From positions 1-33,374 of the forward strand of contig JALHNX010000042.1 of the NCBI GenBank assembly GCA_022843305.1: a stretch of 33,374 nt of DNA. Reading direction: 5' to 3'. The position numbers and the translations under genes were made by a program. This DNA is from Pyrinomonadaceae bacterium. Its GTDB lineage: Bacteria > Acidobacteriota > Blastocatellia > Pyrinomonadales > Pyrinomonadaceae. Positions 7,371 through 15,500 of this stretch are shown piece by piece. Under the pieces are notes generated by a model. That model searched no databases, was not told where the DNA came from, and saw only the letters and a list, made by a program, of their open reading frames with translations. Within the stretch, counting starts at the first letter, position 1. The number at the start of each line of letters is the position of its first letter.

Positions 7371-8069
7371 ATGCCGGATTCTTACAAACTTCTCTCGGTC
7401 ATAATTCCGGTTTACAACGAAAAATCCACAATTTCCGAAATCATCGAAATGGTTTCCGCGGTCGAATTGCCGATTGAAATGGAAATTATTGTCGTTGACG
7501 ACGGTTCGACGGACGGAACGGTCGAAATTCTCCGATCAAACAGCGTAAAAGTTGCGAATACATATCTTACGCCGGTCAATGTCGGTAAAGGCGCGGCTGT
7601 CCGCATCGGCTTAACGCTTGCGAAAGGCGATATTATTTTGATTCAGGATGCCGATCTCGAATTGAATCCGAACGAATATAAATTATTGCTTCAGCCGATT
7701 TTTGACGGGAAATCGTCGGTCGTTTACGGTTCGAGATTTCTGGGCGAAAACCGTGTCGCGCCGATTCGCAGGTTCGCTAATTATTTTCTGACTTTTACGA
7801 CAAACGTTCTGTTTCGGACAAATTTGACCGATATGGAAACGGCTTATAAGGTTTTTACATCGGAGGTTGCCGAAAAATTATCGCTCGAAGCAAACCGCTT
7901 TGAGATCGAACCGGAAATTACGGCGCAAATTATCCGAAACGGTTTTTCGATTATCGAAGTTCCGATTTCATACCGCCCGCGAACCAAATTCGAAGGCAAA
8001 AAAATCAAATGGAAGGACGGTTTTAAGGCGCTTTGGACGCTTGTGAATTATCGTTTTCGGAAAAAGTAG
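7371..8069 (+). CDS. Family 2 glycosyltransferase (dolichol/polyprenyl-phosphate sugar transferase type)
   Basis: A 232-residue GT-A fold enzyme without transmembrane helices. The nucleotide-sugar motifs are clear: LSVIIPVYNE at the N-terminus, VVDDGSTDGT around 41-50, and the metal-binding DADLE at 93-97, followed by YGSRF. The end of the domain (NRFEIEPEI, then VPISYRPR) matches the DPM1-like branch that moves a sugar from a nucleotide donor to a polyprenyl phosphate. The sugar is not predictable. It follows the FHA kinase by 15 nt. Its last 47 bp overlap, tail to tail, the end of the O-antigen ligase gene on the other strand, so both proteins' C-termini share DNA. Confidence 0.9.
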   Translation: MPDSYKLLSVIIPVYNEKSTISEIIEMVSAVELPIEMEIIVVDDGSTDGTVEILRSNSVKVANTYLTPVNVGKGAAVRIGLTLAKGDIILIQDADLELNPNEYKLLLQPIFDGKSSVVYGSRFLGENRVAPIRRFANYFLTFTTNVLFRTNLTDMETAYKVFTSEVAEKLSLEANRFEIEPEITAQIIRNGFSIIEVPISYRPRTKFEGKKIKWKDGFKALWTLVNYRFRKK

Positions 8070-9303
8070 AAATTCCGGCAAGCATTCCGAATAAAACCCA
8101 AAGATGCCGCGCGTCTTCAAACGAACCGCTCAAACCCTGATACAAAAATGCTCCGACAAAAGCGCAGGACAATGCTAAATGAATCAAATTTTGTTCACTT
8201 AAATTATCAAACTTAAAAAGGCATCTTGTTATTAAAAATATGCTTAGCAAAACAAAGACGGTAACGCCGAACAAACCCGTCTGTCCCAAAACATTGAGCC
8301 AAACATTGTGCGCGTCGAGCAAAATCTGATTCCCGCCCGAAAGCGTTGCGTATTGCAGCGATGCCGTATTCGTGCCCGTTCCTCTGCCGAAAAGGGGGAA
8401 TTCCTTGAAATTTTCAAACGCATTTTCCCAAACCAGAACACGAACCGAGGCTTCGATTTTTTTATCGGACAAGGGAAATGAAAATTCCCGCGTCGTGTTG
8501 TTCGTGTCGGGCGAAATCAGCGTCGAGCTGAAAACAGCCACGGCAAAAATTATCGCCAAAGCCAACGAAACCTTTGAAAACACAGTCTTTTTGTTTTCAT
8601 TGAATAAAGCCCAAAACCAAATTCCCAAACTCAAAATCATTCCGCCGAGTCCGGCTGAAAAGGTGAAAATCGCCGCGAACCAAATACCCGCCTGTAAAAT
8701 CCGTGCCGCGATTTTCTTCAGCCAGCCTGTTTTTTCAGCCAAAACCGCGAGCAATAAACTGACGTTCAGAAAATTCGCCATCATATTCGCATTGGCAAAA
8801 AGCGCGTGAATTCGCGGGTAATTTCCCGCCGGAAGACTTCCGAAATGCGAAAGAAAATAATTGTCGTAAATCGTTTTATCGCCGAGATAAAACAGCACGA
8901 ATCCGGCAATCGAAGCCAAAATCGTCAAACCCGTTCCAAACAGCCACGCAAAGCAGATTTGTTTGAAAAAAGATTTATCACGAACAAGATTAAATGTGAT
9001 AACGGCGAGCCCGAAAAGATAAAATTCGCCCAAAAGTTTGAAAAAACTCCTTTGCGGCTGAGTTGAAAAAATTGTCGAAATTGTTAAAGCGAAGCCATAT
9101 AAACCGATGAAAAGATAGAATTTATCAAACCTGAATTTTGTTTGACGGCGAAACAACGCCAAGACCCAAAATATAAAAACTCCGAGAAAAATAAAATCGG
9201 TGTAAGGAACCATCAAGCCGAAAATTTGGGTGTTGAACGGTCGGACAAGCGGCAGAGAAATGATGAGAAACAGAAATAACCATTTGCAGATCTTTAATGT
9301 CAT
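8023..9303 (-). CDS. O-antigen ligase / Wzy-type polymerase family membrane protein
   Basis: A 426-residue polytopic membrane protein with roughly ten to twelve hydrophobic segments. The long periplasmic loop in the second half contains FGRGTGTNTA and, slightly later, LDAHNVWLNVLGQTGLFG, the pattern of the Wzy_C/WaaL family. These proteins join or polymerise undecaprenyl-linked glycans at the outer face of the inner membrane; ligase and polymerase cannot be separated by sequence reading alone. Its ATG overlaps the stop of the upstream amidase-like gene (ATGA at 9300-9303). It is the last gene of a three-gene minus-strand operon, and its 3' end overlaps the glycosyltransferase gene by 47 bp. 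Confidence 0.88.
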   Translation of the reverse strand: MTLKICKWLFLFLIISLPLVRPFNTQIFGLMVPYTDFIFLGVFIFWVLALFRRQTKFRFDKFYLFIGLYGFALTISTIFSTQPQRSFFKLLGEFYLFGLAVITFNLVRDKSFFKQICFAWLFGTGLTILASIAGFVLFYLGDKTIYDNYFLSHFGSLPAGNYPRIHALFANANMMANFLNVSLLLAVLAEKTGWLKKIAARILQAGIWFAAIFTFSAGLGGMILSLGIWFWALFNENKKTVFSKVSLALAIIFAVAVFSSTLISPDTNNTTREFSFPLSDKKIEASVRVLVWENAFENFKEFPLFGRGTGTNTASLQYATLSGGNQILLDAHNVWLNVLGQTGLFGVTVFVLLSIFLITRCLFKFDNLSEQNLIHLALSCAFVGAFLYQGLSGSFEDARHLWVLFGMLAGISTFSENDNSQASKAP

Positions 9304-10199
9304 TTCAGTTTATTCAGCAAAAATTTCAGTTTTTCGGCAAATTTTCGCAGTTCAAAATTTTGCGGATCGTCGTGCGCGCCTTTGATTCCGGCATCAATCG
9401 CCGAATGATACGCCGGAATGAGCCACGTTTCGCGCCGAACGCTTGCGGAAATGTAAAGCAGCGCCAGTCTTTCGTATTGCCCGTCGGTAAAACCGGGAAA
9501 CGGTGCGATCAGATCGTTTTCGGGATTCGCATTTTTTGCATCGCGGCGGCGCGGCTGAATAAGTTCGATATGTATTTGCAAACCTTTGCCGTCGGTTTTT
9601 AGAAAATCGCGGGCGAATTTTGTTCCCCAGCCTTTGCGGACGGTTTCGTCAAACGGCGTGGTCGTGATTGATTCGCCGATTCGGTTGACGAAAATATGCG
9701 CGACGGGTTGTTTTAACCAGATTGTTAAATCGTTTCCGCGCCAATTCGCGTTCGTGTCGAAGTCTTCGGGAAAAGGCGCGTCTTTCAGGTAAGGCGTTGA
9801 AGTATCGTGAATGATGAAATAAAGTGCATGAATAGTTTCGCCGTTCGGCAATTTGGCGGTTGATAAAGGTTTATCTAAATTCCCGCCGATTGTTTCTTCG
9901 TCAATTTTATGTTTCTTCAAATATTTACGAAGATTTTCCTTTTTGATTTTGACCGTTTCGCCGATCAGAGCTTCAAGCGGTTTCGGAAGGATTTTTAATT
10001 GATCGCCTAAAACTCCGCCGATCTTGTTCGGGCGCAGTAAACATCGTGCTTGTTCGACGGGACGACCGACGAATTGAAGATTTTTTTCGTCAAATTGGCA
10101 AGCCGAGTTTTGAGCCATAATTGCAGAAGACAGAAGACAGAAAACAAAAGTCGGAAGTAAAACGAATTTTGAATTTTGAATTTTGAATTTTGAATTCAT
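9300..10199 (-). CDS. Secreted N-acetylmuramoyl-L-alanine amidase-like protein
   Basis: A 299-residue protein with a signal peptide (hydrophobic 12-29, probable cleavage after IMA). The C-terminal two thirds look like a divergent amidase_2/AmpD fold. His131 (YFIIHDTST), His265 (IPAYHSAID) and Asp278 (in HDDPQNF) occupy the three usual zinc-ligand positions; a His at 276 stands where AmpD has Lys. If active it would cut the amide between MurNAc and the stem peptide in the periplasm. The match is by motif layout only. Codons 2-12 are a tandem heptanucleotide repeat. Both ends overlap neighbours by ATGA, coupling it to the SIS isomerase upstream and the O-antigen ligase downstream. Confidence 0.65.
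   Translation of the reverse strand: MNSKFKIQNSKFVLLPTFVFCLLSSAIMAQNSACQFDEKNLQFVGRPVEQARCLLRPNKIGGVLGDQLKILPKPLEALIGETVKIKKENLRKYLKKHKIDEETIGGNLDKPLSTAKLPNGETIHALYFIIHDTSTPYLKDAPFPEDFDTNANWRGNDLTIWLKQPVAHIFVNRIGESITTTPFDETVRKGWGTKFARDFLKTDGKGLQIHIELIQPRRRDAKNANPENDLIAPFPGFTDGQYERLALLYISASVRRETWLIPAYHSAIDAGIKGAHDDPQNFELRKFAEKLKFLLNKLK
10164..10196 (-). repeat. Heptanucleotide tandem repeat inside the amidase-like gene
   Basis: Four perfect copies of GAATTTT (10164-10191) plus a partial fifth encode residues 2-12 (NSKFKIQ then NSKF) just after the ATG. Seven is not a multiple of three, so gain or loss of one unit by slippage would shift the frame before the signal peptide. The neighbouring tract near 10125-10140 also has a direct repeat of AGAAGAC. 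Confidence 0.85.
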
Positions 10200-11224
10200 A
10201 TCGTCTTCGTTACTTTTGAAAGCGAGCGCGGCGCGTCCGGGTTAATTCCTTTTTCCTTTGCGAGCAAAGCGGCGAAAAGCTGTGCGGGAACGATGAACGG
10301 AATCGGCGAAAGAAATTCGTCAATTTCGGACGGCATCTGCAAAAAACGCGGGCTTTTGGCGGCTATTTCCGTGTCGTTCGTGATCGTCAAACAATCGGCG
10401 TGAAGCTCGTGCAGGCGTTCGAGCAAATCCAGATTGCTTTGGCGGGTAACGCCGGTCGGCGCAAATAATATGACGGGAAAACGGCGTTCGACAATCGCCA
10501 AAGGACCGTGAAAAAAATCGGCGGACGAAAATCTTTCGGCGACGACGTAACAGGTTTCCATCAATTTCAGCGCGAATTCATAAGAATTTCCATAATTCAA
10601 ACCGCGCCCGACAACGACGCAGTTTTCCATAAAAACGTAGCGTTTGACCAATTCCTCGACATCGGATTTAAGCTGTAAAGCCTGCGATGAAAAATGCGGG
10701 ATTCGCTCGAATTCGATTTTCGTGTCGGCAAGCGCGGACGCGAGCATATAAAAATGCAGCATTTGTCCGGTGTAGGTCTTTGTCGCGGCAACCGATTTTT
10801 CGCGTCCGGCGTGAATCAAAAGCGTTTCGTCGGCAATCTTTGCCATTGTCGAATCGGCTTCGTTGGTGATTCCGATAGTGAAAGCGCCCGAATTTTTCGC
10901 GCTTTCCAACACGGAATTGATGTCCGTTCCTTCGCCTGATTGCGAAACGCCGATGACGACCGCGCGTTTCAAATTCAATTTCGCGCCGTAAAGCGTGAAA
11001 ACCGACGGCGCGGAAAGTGAAACCGGAATTCCGGTTGTAATTTCAAGCAGATAACGCCCGAACAGAGAAGCATTGTCCGAACTTCCGCGCGCGACCAGAA
11101 CGATCAGATCAATGTCGCGCCCCCGCAAAAATTCACCGAGTTTTTCGAGTTTGGCGCGTTCCGCCAGAATCGTCCGTTCCAAAACCACGGGCTGTTCCGT
11201 GATTTCCTGCAGCATTAAAGACAT
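10196..11224 (-). CDS. SIS-domain sugar-phosphate isomerase/deaminase (NagB-II/GlmS-C type)
   Basis: A 342-residue protein with two SIS (sugar isomerase) domains, resembling the isomerase half of GlmS and the NagB-II glucosamine-6-phosphate deaminases. Visible signatures are ARGSSDNAS (sugar-phosphate binding), GVSQSGEGTD and VAATKTYTGQ in domain 1, VVGRGLNYG and FHGPLAIVE in domain 2, and the tail DAPRSLSKVTKT that matches the GlmS-type C-terminus. There is no glutaminase domain, so it probably works in the deaminating direction or on another amino-sugar phosphate. It is the first gene of an operon with the amidase-like protein and the O-antigen ligase, which suggests amino-sugar recycling from the wall. 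No good ribosome binding site precedes the ATG; an ATG three codons later is possible. Confidence 0.88.
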   Translation of the reverse strand: MSLMLQEITEQPVVLERTILAERAKLEKLGEFLRGRDIDLIVLVARGSSDNASLFGRYLLEITTGIPVSLSAPSVFTLYGAKLNLKRAVVIGVSQSGEGTDINSVLESAKNSGAFTIGITNEADSTMAKIADETLLIHAGREKSVAATKTYTGQMLHFYMLASALADTKIEFERIPHFSSQALQLKSDVEELVKRYVFMENCVVVGRGLNYGNSYEFALKLMETCYVVAERFSSADFFHGPLAIVERRFPVILFAPTGVTRQSNLDLLERLHELHADCLTITNDTEIAAKSPRFLQMPSEIDEFLSPIPFIVPAQLFAALLAKEKGINPDAPRSLSKVTKTI

Positions 11225-11238
11225 AAAAAAAATAAAAA

Positions 11239-11328
11239 GTTTTGAGTCCCGCCTTTAGGCGGCTTGCATTTTGATTTCTAAATTTAACCTAAAAAGCTGT
11301 TTTGCCGCCTGAAGGCGGGACTCAAAAC
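11239..11328. repeat. Paired REP-like palindromes
   Basis: Two 25-bp arms (11239-11263 and 11304-11328) are inverted copies of each other with one mismatch, 40 bp apart. Each arm carries its own small palindrome, CCGCC-TTTA-GGCGG in the left one. This nested layout is that of bacterial interspersed mosaic (REP-pair) elements. It occupies almost all of the 115-bp gap between yihY and the SIS gene, and could also block or attenuate transcription. No further copy was noticed in the window. Confidence 0.7.
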
Positions 11329-11339
11329 AAATTTTAAAA

Positions 11340-12248
11340 TTAAGTTTCTGAAACTGTTTCGTCCGATTCGCAGGGCGATTCGACCGCCGGATTTGTTTTT
11401 GAAATTTCTTCGATAACTTGATTTAGCGAACCGCCGATTAGAATAACCAAAGCCGTCAGATAAAGCCAGAGCATCAAAATAATAACCGCTCCGAGCGATC
11501 CGTATGTTTTATCGTAATTGTTGAAATAATTAAGATAAAGCCGAAATCCGTTGGTCAGTATAATCCATAAAATAATCGCCGTAATCGAACCGGGCGAAAC
11601 CCAACTGCACCGGTTATCTTTTTGATTCGGCAAATATCTGTAAAACATACCGAATATCAAAAACAAAAGAGTGATGAAAGTAACCCATTGAATTATCTGC
11701 AAAACGATAAAAGATTCAATCGGGAATTTTACCAGCGTCAGCAAAAGCAAAAGAAATTTCCAGCCGTAAAAAACGATGCCGAGAACAAAACTCAAAAGAA
11801 AAATCAGAATCAGCGTAAAAACCAGAGATTCGAGTTTTGTCATCCACCAAGAGCGTGTTTCTTTCAGTTTATAAACGTGATTTAAGGCGACGCGTAAACC
11901 ATCAATTCCCGCCGAAGCCGACCATAATGCAATGATGAAACCGAACGTCAATTTTCCGCCCGAGCTGTTTTGCGTAACTTCCAAAATCGTTTTTTGCACC
12001 AGTTCAAAAGCCGAATAAGGCATTATCTGGCGCAGGTAAGAAAACAATTCAAATCTCAAATCCTCGGCTTTGCCCAAAATCAAACCGAAAAGATTGACCA
12101 GAAAAAGCAGCAGCGGAAAAAGCGAAAATGAAAGATAAAACGCGACCTGCGCCGAACGGCTCAAAACGTCTTCATCCCAGAAAACGTCATAAAGGCGATA
12201 AAGAACGGCTTTGACAAAATTATATTTTTCGCCGATTTCTGAGGACAT
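11340..12248 (-). CDS. YihY/BrkB family inner-membrane protein
   Basis: A 302-residue membrane protein with about six hydrophobic segments. It shows the YihY/BrkB family layout: an N-terminal amphipathic stretch, SAQVAFYLSFSLFPLLLFL as the first helix, FGFIIALWSASAGIDGLR in the middle, and YGSLGAVIILMLWLYLTA near the end. E. coli YihY was once called RNase BN, which proved wrong; the function of the family is not established. It starts 6 nt after the mutS stop, so it is almost certainly co-transcribed with mutS. A REP-like element follows. Confidence 0.9.
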   Translation of the reverse strand: MSSEIGEKYNFVKAVLYRLYDVFWDEDVLSRSAQVAFYLSFSLFPLLLFLVNLFGLILGKAEDLRFELFSYLRQIMPYSAFELVQKTILEVTQNSSGGKLTFGFIIALWSASAGIDGLRVALNHVYKLKETRSWWMTKLESLVFTLILIFLLSFVLGIVFYGWKFLLLLLTLVKFPIESFIVLQIIQWVTFITLLFLIFGMFYRYLPNQKDNRCSWVSPGSITAIILWIILTNGFRLYLNYFNNYDKTYGSLGAVIILMLWLYLTALVILIGGSLNQVIEEISKTNPAVESPCESDETVSET

Positions 12249-12254
12249 AAATTC

Positions 12255-14840
12255 TTATCCCGTGCGTTTAAGTTCGTTTATATTTTCGCTTATTGATGAA
12301 GATTTTGCCAGTTTTTTCAGTTCATAAAGTTTCATCATCGCTTCGACGGGTGAAATCGAATCCACATCGAGATTGTTTAGATAGTTTTCCAATTCGCTGT
12401 TTTCACTTAAAAGCATTTGAGATTTTTCGCCTGAAAGCTCATATTCACGCAAAAGCTGTTCGGCGCGTCGGATAACGGGTTTCGGAAGTCCGGCGAGCTT
12501 CGCGGCATAAACGCCGTAACTTTTCAGTGCCGTGCCTTTTTCAAGTTTGTATTTGAACGTCAGATCACCCGCGTTTTCTTCGATCAAAAAATGCAGATTT
12601 TCCAAATGCGGCAAAACGCCTTGCAGCTCGGCGAGTTCGTGATAATGCGTCGCAAAAAGCGTGCGGGTTTTTAATTTCGGATGATTATGGATAAATTCGA
12701 CGACCGACCGCGCGACCGCCAAACCGTCGAACGTCGAAGTTCCGCGCCCGAGTTCGTCAAGCAAAATCAGCGAACGCGGGCTTGCATGATGAAGAATTTC
12801 GGCGGTTTCGATCATCTCGGTCATAAAAGTAGATTCGCCTGCGCCGATCCGGTCGTAAAGTCCGATACGCGTGAAAATCCGATCACAAACGCCGACCACC
12901 GCTTCGTCCGCCGGAACGAACGATCCCGTCTGCGCGAGCAGAACGATCAGAGCGATTTGCCGCAGATAAGTTGATTTTCCCGAAGCGTTCGGTCCCGTAA
13001 TCAGCGCGATCTGCGGCGCACCGTTTCCGCCGAGCGCGGAATCGTTGGCGATAAAATTTACTTCGTTTTCAAGCAGAATTTTTTCGATCACCGGATGCCG
13101 TCCGTTTTTTATTCGCAAAAGGGAAGTTTCATTAACGGTCGGACGATTGTAATTCATTTCATCGGCGACCTCCGAAAGCGAACAAATCGCGTCGAGATAA
13201 GCAATCGTTTGCGCCGCGAGCAAAATTTCGGGACGCGCTTTGCCGACCTCTAAACAAATCTGACGAAACAAATTGTTTTCGAGTTCTTCGAGCCGTTCCT
13301 GTGCGTGAATGACAAGGGATTCGTGTTCTTTTAATTCCAGGGTGATGAATCTTTCACACGGCACAAGCGTCTGTTTGCGCGAATAATCCGAGGGAACGAG
13401 ATGCAGATTCGATTTCGTTACTTCGATGAAATAGCCGAAAACTTTATTGAATCCGACGCGCAGAGATTTAATTCCGGTGCGTTCGCGCTCGCGCCGTTCG
13501 AGCGCGGCAAGAAATTCCTTTCCGTTTTGCAGACTTTCGCGCAATTTGTCCAATGCTTCCGAAAAACCTTTTTTGATGATGCCGATTTGATCGGTGTTTC
13601 GCGTCGGCAATTCTTTGGAAATCGAAGAATCAATTAGCTTTGCGGTCTTTTCACAAACAGGAAGATGTGCCAAAAGCTGACCGAATCGAATCGTGTCTTT
13701 TTGCAAAATCTGTTTGAGTCGCGGGATTAGTTCCAGACTTTTTCCAAAAGCGCGAAGCTCATACGCCGAAATATAATTTGCTTTGGCGCGGCTCGAAAGT
13801 CTTTCCAAATCCTTTATCTGCGACAAAAATTCACGAATTGCGTTTCGTTCGTTCGGATTTTCCTTAAACCACGCGAGATGTTCCTGACGGCGATAGATTT
13901 CCGTCGTGTCGAGCAAAGGCTGCCGCAGCCAACGCCGCAAAAGCCTTCCGCCCATCGGCGTTTTTGTGCGGTCAATAACCGCTATAAGACTTGCGCCCGT
14001 CGCGCTTTGAAAAACTTCCAGACTTCGCAGAGTATTGCCGTCGAGCAGCATAAACTCTGAAAAATCATAGCTTTTCAAACGATTTAATTGGTCAGCCGCA
14101 CCGAATTGCGTGTCTTTGAGATAGGAAATTATCGCGCCCGCCGCCGAAACCGCGAGCGGCAATTCATCCAAACCGAAGGGTTTGAGGGTCGTTGTGCTGA
14201 AATGTTTGAGAACATTCTTGCGCGCCCTTTCAAACGCAAAAACTTCGGGCTTCAGACGCGTTACAAACCGCGGCAAATCGCGGTTGCTCAATTCTTCCTG
14301 CGTATCGGTAATTAAGATTTCAGCCGGAGCGAGCCGCGATATTTCGGCTAAAGCATCTCTGTTTTCAATTTCGGTTGCCGCAAAATCGCCGGTCGAAATG
14401 TCGGCATACGCGATTCCGGCGCGGTTTCCGTCGCTGAAAAAAGCGCAGAGATAATTGTTCGAGTTGCTTTCCAAAAGCTGCGGTTCGATGATCGTGCCTG
14501 CTGTGACGATTCGCGTAACTTCACGCTGAATCAATCGTTTACCGTTTTTTCCTTTAATCGGAGTCGAGGAAAGCTGTTCGCAGATGGCGACGCGATGACC
14601 GCGCGAAATCAAAGTTGCGAGATGGCGTTCGAGCGAAAGATATGGAACACCGGCGAGCGGCACGCGCATTCCCTTGCCCATCGGTTTGGAAGTCAAAGCA
14701 ATGTCGAGTTCACGCGCCAAAAGCCGCGCGTCCTCGTCGAACGCTTCATAAAAATCACCAAGACGAAAAAGCAAAATTGCGTCTTGGTGATTTGCCTTGA
14801 TTTCCAGATACTGCCGACGAATCGGCGTTTCGTCCTTCAT
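12255..14840 (-). CDS. mutS: DNA mismatch repair protein MutS
   Basis: MutS recognises base mismatches and small loops and starts mismatch repair with MutL. At 861 residues it is full length. The N-terminal mismatch-contact motif is intact (GDFYEAF, the Phe-x-Glu element). The connector and core/lever domains follow. The C-terminal ABC ATPase has Walker A GPNASGKST, the signature region with GAGESTFMTEM, Walker B LILLDELGRGTSTFDG, and the His switch in LFATHYHEL. yihY follows 6 nt later and the LURP-one-like gene precedes it by 6 nt, so this is a tight minus-strand cluster. Confidence 0.98.
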   Translation of the reverse strand: MKDETPIRRQYLEIKANHQDAILLFRLGDFYEAFDEDARLLARELDIALTSKPMGKGMRVPLAGVPYLSLERHLATLISRGHRVAICEQLSSTPIKGKNGKRLIQREVTRIVTAGTIIEPQLLESNSNNYLCAFFSDGNRAGIAYADISTGDFAATEIENRDALAEISRLAPAEILITDTQEELSNRDLPRFVTRLKPEVFAFERARKNVLKHFSTTTLKPFGLDELPLAVSAAGAIISYLKDTQFGAADQLNRLKSYDFSEFMLLDGNTLRSLEVFQSATGASLIAVIDRTKTPMGGRLLRRWLRQPLLDTTEIYRRQEHLAWFKENPNERNAIREFLSQIKDLERLSSRAKANYISAYELRAFGKSLELIPRLKQILQKDTIRFGQLLAHLPVCEKTAKLIDSSISKELPTRNTDQIGIIKKGFSEALDKLRESLQNGKEFLAALERRERERTGIKSLRVGFNKVFGYFIEVTKSNLHLVPSDYSRKQTLVPCERFITLELKEHESLVIHAQERLEELENNLFRQICLEVGKARPEILLAAQTIAYLDAICSLSEVADEMNYNRPTVNETSLLRIKNGRHPVIEKILLENEVNFIANDSALGGNGAPQIALITGPNASGKSTYLRQIALIVLLAQTGSFVPADEAVVGVCDRIFTRIGLYDRIGAGESTFMTEMIETAEILHHASPRSLILLDELGRGTSTFDGLAVARSVVEFIHNHPKLKTRTLFATHYHELAELQGVLPHLENLHFLIEENAGDLTFKYKLEKGTALKSYGVYAAKLAGLPKPVIRRAEQLLREYELSGEKSQMLLSENSELENYLNNLDVDSISPVEAMMKLYELKKLAKSSSISENINELKRTG

Positions 14841-14846
14841 AAAAAC

Positions 14847-15434
14847 TTAACCGCGGCGGCGTTCGAGCAGCGTCATCATCAAAACGCCGAGAACGATTCG
14901 CGTTTCTTCTTCGGGCGAAAGCTGTGAAAGATTTGTCAGAACAAATTTACCTTCAAAAAACGCCGGTTCTTTCTTTAAACGCGCAATCGGAGTTCCGTCA
15001 ATGCGGGAAACGATATATGCCGGATGAAAGACGTAACCGGAAAGCATTCCGATTAACGGCAATTCGCCGAAAAGCGCGTCGCCGACCTTGACCCAACCGC
15101 TCTCTTCGTTGATTTTATAGACCTGATTGCCGTTTGCGTCGAAAATGTCATAACTGGCTTTCCAGATCGAGCGCATTCCCTGACGTTTTATCGAGCCGAG
15201 ATGGCTGCCGCGATTATCGCTAAAACTGTAATTTGCCGACCAATCAATCATCCGGTCGGCTTTGATGTTGAAAAGCATCTGGGTTTGCTGTTCGTCGGCA
15301 AAAATGTTGATGTCTTCTTTCAACTTGAACATTTTTTGCTTAACATAACCGAGCAGATTGCCGTTTGCGTCGCGGACATAGATTTGATTAGCCAGCGCGA
15401 GCAACTTGAAACTTAAACTAAGGGGAAAATTCAT
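14847..15434 (-). CDS. LURP-one-related / tubby-like family protein
   Basis: A 195-residue protein, probably cytosolic, with the beta-rich pattern of the LURP-one-related (LOR, tubby-like, phospholipid-scramblase-like) family. Repeated strands have the form DANGNLLGYVKQK, DNRGSHLGSIKR and FDANGNQVYKI, and a hydrophobic helix sits at the very end (TRIVLGVLMMTLLE). No biochemical role is known for most bacterial members. A strong AAGGAGA lies 5 nt before the ATG. mutS starts 6 nt after its stop, so mutS may depend on this gene's promoter. Confidence 0.8.
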   Translation of the reverse strand: MNFPLSLSFKLLALANQIYVRDANGNLLGYVKQKMFKLKEDINIFADEQQTQMLFNIKADRMIDWSANYSFSDNRGSHLGSIKRQGMRSIWKASYDIFDANGNQVYKINEESGWVKVGDALFGELPLIGMLSGYVFHPAYIVSRIDGTPIARLKKEPAFFEGKFVLTNLSQLSPEEETRIVLGVLMMTLLERRRG

Positions 15435-15500
15435 TGTCTCTCCTTATACAGAAAAAATCGGGTAAAACAGTTTTATTTTACAGTATTTAGTCCGGAAAGA

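Noticed and set aside
8372..9066. Two plus-strand ORFs opposite the O-antigen ligase
   Set aside because: Lys/Asn/Ala-biased shadow frames of a well-supported membrane protein gene.
12255..14840. mutS as MutS2 or a transferred copy
   Set aside because: The N-terminal mismatch-contact motif is intact and there is no Smr domain, so it is a standard MutS.
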